From Eggerthellaceae bacterium UBA3686 (GTDB lineage Bacteria; Actinomycetota; Coriobacteriia; Coriobacteriales; Eggerthellaceae): a DNA stretch of 34,005 nt. A program made the position numbers and the translations under genes. Each line of letters opens with the position of its first letter. Position 1 is the stretch's first letter. A model generated the notes under the pieces. It worked only from the letters and a program-made list of their open reading frames with translations. It did not search any database and had not been told where the DNA came from. Location: assembly GCA_002371495.1 (NCBI GenBank), contig DFIX01000022.1:30700-64704 (forward strand), read 5' to 3'. Shown here piece by piece: positions 31,363 to 34,005 of the stretch.

Positions 31363-32280
31363 CTACCGCTCGTCAGCTTCAGCCTGTTCTTGCTCGCGCA
31401 TATGCTGCTCGTAATAGGCTTCCTCCGCTTCTCGGCGATTCAGGACTTCCTCCATGTAATCGATGTAATGTTCGATATTGGCGTTGCTCATATCGCTTAT
31501 GTGATGATGATCGGCCGAGGACCCGAGCTTGACCCCAGCGAAATAGGGATAGTCGTCCGGGTCGGGCTTTACCTGATCGCCTGCCGAGGTTTCGAGCGTG
31601 TCAGGGAAGATGGCGCTCTCATTCGATGATCCCGCGTAGAAGAACCATGTATTTCGCCGGTACATGCCCGTGATATCATCTGGGAACTGCTTGTCCGATG
31701 ATGGCCGGTTCGCATGGGCGACGAGCGCGTTCAACGCCGCGCTTGCGACACTTGCGAGCTCGTCGTCATCGAGATAAGCCGCTGCGTACCTGATTACGCC
31801 CCGATGGTAGATGTCCAGACTGCGCGCCATCGACTTGGCTCGATCCTCGTCGTTAACGTCCAAGCCCGTGGTTAGCAGGAGAAATACGCGCCCTTGAACC
31901 ATCAGCGTGTAGCTCTTGGATGGCCTCTTGCCTTCGCTGATGTATTCCCCCTGGTCGAAAATGAAGCGGAAGGCGTTTGCATTGGTGTGCCGCACGTACA
32001 TTTCGCATAGAGCGGGAATGATGTTGTGGGCCACAACGCTTCTGCTCGGCTTTCTTCCCGGCGCAAACCATCCCGACACTGTCTTGATGTTGGCGGGCAT
32101 GAGCTCAGCGATCTCGGCATATGTGCCGCCGATTGCGTCGAGCGCCTTCTTTGCCGCATTGCCCGGCAAGATGGAGAGGGGGTGTCTCTCATCGTATTCA
32201 AGGCCGTTTTCTCTCGCATGGTCTCGCAGGTCGATCTCAACCTCTTTGAAGTCCCACATATCCCAGATCGCTCTTGCCAT
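31363..32280 (-). CDS. Putative HTH regulator, first of a paralogous pair
   Basis: This is a 305-residue protein. Residues 5-95 carry W.F.E.EIDLRDHARENGLEYDERHPLSILP and a helix-turn-helix-like TYAEIAELMPANIKTVSGWFAPGRKPSR (53-80), shared with the next gene. A helical middle contains RYAAAYLDDDELASVASAAL (about 165-185), and the C-terminus is Glu/Gln-rich. CAGGAG lies seven bases before the ATG. A TGTGAC motif lies about 45 bases upstream, so it may control its own unit. Position between integrase and origin is that of an immunity repressor, but no peptidase or cI-like dimerisation domain is apparent. Confidence 0.7.
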   Translation of the reverse strand: MARAIWDMWDFKEVEIDLRDHARENGLEYDERHPLSILPGNAAKKALDAIGGTYAEIAELMPANIKTVSGWFAPGRKPSRSVVAHNIIPALCEMYVRHTNANAFRFIFDQGEYISEGKRPSKSYTLMVQGRVFLLLTTGLDVNDEDRAKSMARSLDIYHRGVIRYAAAYLDDDELASVASAALNALVAHANRPSSDKQFPDDITGMYRRNTWFFYAGSSNESAIFPDTLETSAGDQVKPDPDDYPYFAGVKLGSSADHHHISDMSNANIEHYIDYMEEVLNRREAEEAYYEQHMREQEQAEADER

Positions 32281-32318
32281 CGTTATGCTCCTGTTGCAAA
32301 TCCCAGAGATGGGCGGGC

Positions 32319-32330
32319 CGTCACATCCTC
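32319..32330 (-). promoter_or_regulatory. Recurrent TGTGAC motif upstream of regulator pair
   Basis: On the minus strand this reads GAGGATGTGACG, one base different from the consensus. It lies in the loop between 7-bp inverted arms GGGCGGG (32311-32317) and CCCGCCC (32343-32349). The -10-like sequence is the poorest of the set. Confidence 0.45.
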
Positions 32331-32373
32331 AATCAATATCGACCCGCCCGTAACCATGTAGCTCGGGGTGTGG

Positions 32374-33612
32374 CTACGACGTAGATACCGCCGCCCCGAA
32401 TACCTTCGCTCCGTCCGGCACCTCGCGCATCGCAGCCGCAGTGCTCTCAGCCGCCTTGCGCATCGCTTCGTCGTCGTTGCCGGCGTAGATGTCGAGCGTG
32501 GTCTTGGCTGACGCGTGGCCGAGAAGCCCCTGCACGCTCTTCACGTCTGCGCCGTTGGCGATGGCAGCAGTCGCATACGTATGGCGAAGATCGTGGAACG
32601 TGGGGACCTTGCCCTGCGTCCCCTTCAGGTCGAGCGACTTCGCAATTGCCTTCCACGACTGCCAGAGGAAGTGCGGGTCCATGTAGGCGTAGCTGATGCC
32701 GTCACCGATGCCGCCCACCACGTACATGTCATCCGAGAACTTGATGCCCGCCACCGAGCACTCGGCGTTAACCGCGTCCTTGCGCTGCGTCAGCAGGTTG
32801 GCAAGGGACTGATCGATGGGGATGTTGCGCATCGAGCGAGCCGTCTTCGGCTCCTTCACATAGGTGCGCGATCCGTCGCGTGCGATGGTGCGGCGGATGT
32901 GAAGGGTCTTCGTCTTGAGGTCGACGTCGGCCCAGCGGAGCCCGCACACCTCGCCCTCGCGCATGCCGGTGTAGAGGGCCAGCGAAATGGCGATGTTCAC
33001 GGGCGAGCACCCCGTCGCATCCAGGTAGGACACCAAGCGTGCGCGCTGCATGGTGTCCAGCGAGTTCGGCTCCTTCTTGGGCAGCTTCGGGCGCTTGACC
33101 GCCGAAAGGGGGTCGTAGGGAAGGCGGTGCACCTCGACCGCATGGCGCACGGCGACGTGCAGGACGTTGAACGCCTTGCGCACGGTCGCGGCCGACTTGC
33201 CGGTCGAGAGCATGTTGCCAATCCAACGCTCGGCGTCCTCTGCGGTCAGCTCGTCGATGGACACGTTGCCGATGGGGTCGGCCTTGATGTGAGCGAGCAT
33301 GAAGCGGTAGCCCGTGGTTGTCGACTTCGCGGCAGATTCCGTCTTCTCGAGCGTCTCGATGTGGTGCTCGACGTACTCGGCTACCGTTGATGCAAGGACC
33401 CTCGCATCGCCGCGGCTTTCGTGCCAAGCACGCTCCTCCTTCTCGCGCCACTCGGCCAGTGCAGCAGTCGCTTCGCGCTTAAGTTCGGCATCGGGGAAGC
33501 TCTTGTACTTGGACTTCCAGTTGTTGTCTTCGTCCTTGTATTTGAGGATTCCCTGCCAGCCTTTGCCCTTGCGTTTCCGTACGCTCGCGCTCGTGTAATG
33601 CGTGTATTTCAT
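32374..33612 (-). CDS. int: Tyrosine site-specific integrase
   Basis: This is a 412-residue protein. The N-terminal arm-binding domain (residues 1-60, KGKGWQGILKYKDEDNNWKSKYKSF) is of the AP2-like beta-sheet type. The SAM-like core-binding domain spans about 72-165. The catalytic domain has R218 (TGMREGEV), K near 257, H340-x2-R343 (HDLRH), H366 (LLGH) and the nucleophile Y376 (DIYAGN), so all key residues are present. GGAGG lies nine bases before the ATG. It recombines the tRNA attB with attP, and the GGACACC triplets at both ends are its likely arm sites. It points away from attR. Confidence 0.95.
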   Translation of the reverse strand: MKYTHYTSASVRKRKGKGWQGILKYKDEDNNWKSKYKSFPDAELKREATAALAEWREKEERAWHESRGDARVLASTVAEYVEHHIETLEKTESAAKSTTTGYRFMLAHIKADPIGNVSIDELTAEDAERWIGNMLSTGKSAATVRKAFNVLHVAVRHAVEVHRLPYDPLSAVKRPKLPKKEPNSLDTMQRARLVSYLDATGCSPVNIAISLALYTGMREGEVCGLRWADVDLKTKTLHIRRTIARDGSRTYVKEPKTARSMRNIPIDQSLANLLTQRKDAVNAECSVAGIKFSDDMYVVGGIGDGISYAYMDPHFLWQSWKAIAKSLDLKGTQGKVPTFHDLRHTYATAAIANGADVKSVQGLLGHASAKTTLDIYAGNDDEAMRKAAESTAAAMREVPDGAKVFGAAVSTS

Positions 33613-33631
33613 AGCCTGATACCTCCGCTCT

Positions 33632-33663
33632 AGGACACCAAACTAGGACACCAAAAGGACACC
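33632..33663 (+). repeat. Right triplet of putative integrase arm-type sites
   Basis: AGGACACC occurs at 33632-33639, 33645-33652 and 33656-33663, each followed by an A-run. The words match the left-end triplet at 71-102 and lie just upstream of the integrase gene, where integrase binding could also limit its own expression. Confidence 0.7.
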
Positions 33664-33791
33664 AAAAGTTGTTGTCCCAATTGTACCACCCAGTCTTGAT
33701 GATTTCTATACAGTCCTAAAAGTGCAGGTAATAATGGCTAAATTGTGTTAAACTGTCCTCGATGGTTTTCTCTGGCCTGCGCCTTAGATAA

Positions 33792-33836
33792 CTGACACGG
33801 AAGAGGCCACAAGTTCAAATCTTGTAACGCCCACCA
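33792..33836 (+). pseudogene. tRNA-Val 3' remnant, attR
   Basis: The remnant contains anticodon loop CTGACAC (33792-33798, anticodon GAC), GGAAG, the variable loop, T-stem ACAAG, loop TTCAAAT, CTTGT, acceptor strand AACGCCC, A and CCA. Sequence 5' of the loop does not pair as a tRNA, so homology starts in the anticodon loop. The last 24 bases are identical to 1-24. The strand-exchange region therefore probably starts near the anticodon loop. Confidence 0.8.
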
Positions 33837-33843
33837 TAAATCG

Positions 33844-33880
33844 AAAGACCAGTTCCTCGATGAGCTGGTCTTTTTCTTTT
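33844..33880 (+). terminator. Terminator right of attR
   Basis: AAAGACCAG (33844-33852) pairs with CTGGTCTTT (33865-33873), followed by TTCTTTT. It is probably the terminator that followed the tRNA gene before this element inserted, or that of the neighbouring element. Confidence 0.75.
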
Positions 33881-33912
33881 GCTACGAGGGCTTCGGGATG
33901 TGCGTGGGCTGG

Positions 33913-33943
33913 TGAGGCACAAACTGAGGCACATTTGAGGCAC
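33913..33943 (+). repeat. TGAGGCAC triplet outside attR, possible arm sites of a second element
   Basis: TGAGGCAC begins at 33913, 33925 and 33936, with spacing (12, 11) and distance from the tRNA end like those of this element's own left arm sites (71, 83, 95). Only about 60 bases beyond are visible. It looks like the left end of another, related integrative element in the same tRNA site. Confidence 0.45.
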
Positions 33944-33952
33944 ATTCGTGAG

Positions 33953-33985
33953 CGTGTCGTGAGCAAGATAGATGATAACGACACG
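33953..33985. other. 8-bp inverted repeat near the right edge
   Basis: CGTGTCGT (33953-33960) and ACGACACG (33978-33985) are perfect arms with a 17-nt loop. No U-run follows within view. It could be a hairpin or a regulator site of the next element. Confidence 0.35.
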
Positions 33986-34005
33986 GCGTAAAGATTTTGG
34001 GGGTC

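Larger units (their letters stand above)
1..33836. mobile_element. Integrated prophage or capsid-encoding phage satellite
   Basis: The element is bounded by a 24-bp perfect direct repeat (1-24 and 33813-33836) that is a tRNA 3' end. It carries an integrase beside the right end, paralogous regulators, a replication primase-helicase, terminase, portal, scaffold, capsid, connectors and tail-tip genes. Cargo sits at three places: TetR/HXXEE, the defence island, and a cupin. No major tail protein, tape measure, holin or endolysin was found. The repeats, the integrase and the structural order are seen directly. Whether it is a helper-dependent satellite or a defective prophage is inference. Confidence 0.9.

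Noticed and set aside
32311..32349. GGGCGGG/CCCGCCC inverted repeat as integrase terminator
   Set aside because: The loop is 25 nt, no U-run follows, and the GC-rich arms could pair by chance.
33784..33984. Minus-strand 66-residue frame with GVTRFELVASSVSV
   Set aside because: It is the antisense reading of the tRNA remnant and its flank, a common spurious ORF at tRNA genes.

Overview
The window is an integrated temperate element of a high-GC Gram-positive host, about 33.8 kb from att site to att site. The host is probably a gut Coriobacteriia (Eggerthella/Gordonibacter/Collinsella-like). This rests on GC-rich codon use and on familiar tail and capsid motifs, not on a marker gene. The window opens inside the 3' end of a tRNA gene. 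The same 24 bp recur at 33813-33836, inside a 45-nt tRNA 3' remnant whose anticodon loop reads GAC (Val). These are attL and attR. Each end of the element also carries a triplet of ~12-bp-spaced GGGACACC-type repeats, probable integrase arm sites. A tyrosine integrase lies next to attR.

Layout, left to right: a short plus-strand operon (260-990) with an excisionase-like HTH protein. Then, on the minus strand: tail fibre and BppU-like baseplate protein (1051-4208); a divergent TetR/HXXEE-membrane-protein cargo pair (4270-5685); tail endopeptidase, Dit, a small ORF, a tail-completion candidate, two head-tail connectors, major capsid protein and scaffold (5674-10360). Next is an 11-kb defence island (10456-21730): RHH protein, PLD-SNF2 helicase, DUF4391, type III Mod, type III Res, and a GHKL-ATPase/PD-(D/E)XK fusion. 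An 860-bp gene-poor gap follows, then portal, a plus-strand cupin, TerL and TerS (22594-26205). The right part holds a zinc-ribbon protein, a PriCT/AEP/SF3 primase-helicase, an HTH protein, a control/origin region (30110-30451), two paralogous HTH regulators and the integrase.

Three things stand out. (1) I find a complete packaging and head module plus tail tip and fibres, but no major tail protein, tape measure, tail chaperones, holin or endolysin. The junctions where they should be are tight 4-nt overlaps. The element may be a capsid-forming satellite with its own tail tip, or a long-defective prophage. (2) The defence island is more than a type III R-M system: Mod and Res are co-transcribed with a PLD-SNF2 helicase and DUF4391, and followed by a separately promoted GHKL-nuclease. 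(3) A TGTGAC-centred motif (best form GAGGTTGTGACGG, minus strand) occurs about 40-90 bp ahead of seven transcription-unit starts. These are TerS, portal, scaffold, BppU, the replication operon, a regulator, and the GHKL-nuclease. It is absent ahead of genes expected to be expressed in the lysogen (integrase, TetR, cupin, main defence operon). It looks like the element's own promoter/operator regulon, and all cargo sits at boundaries between these units.

Nothing here was searched against databases; family names come from motifs and order recognised by eye.
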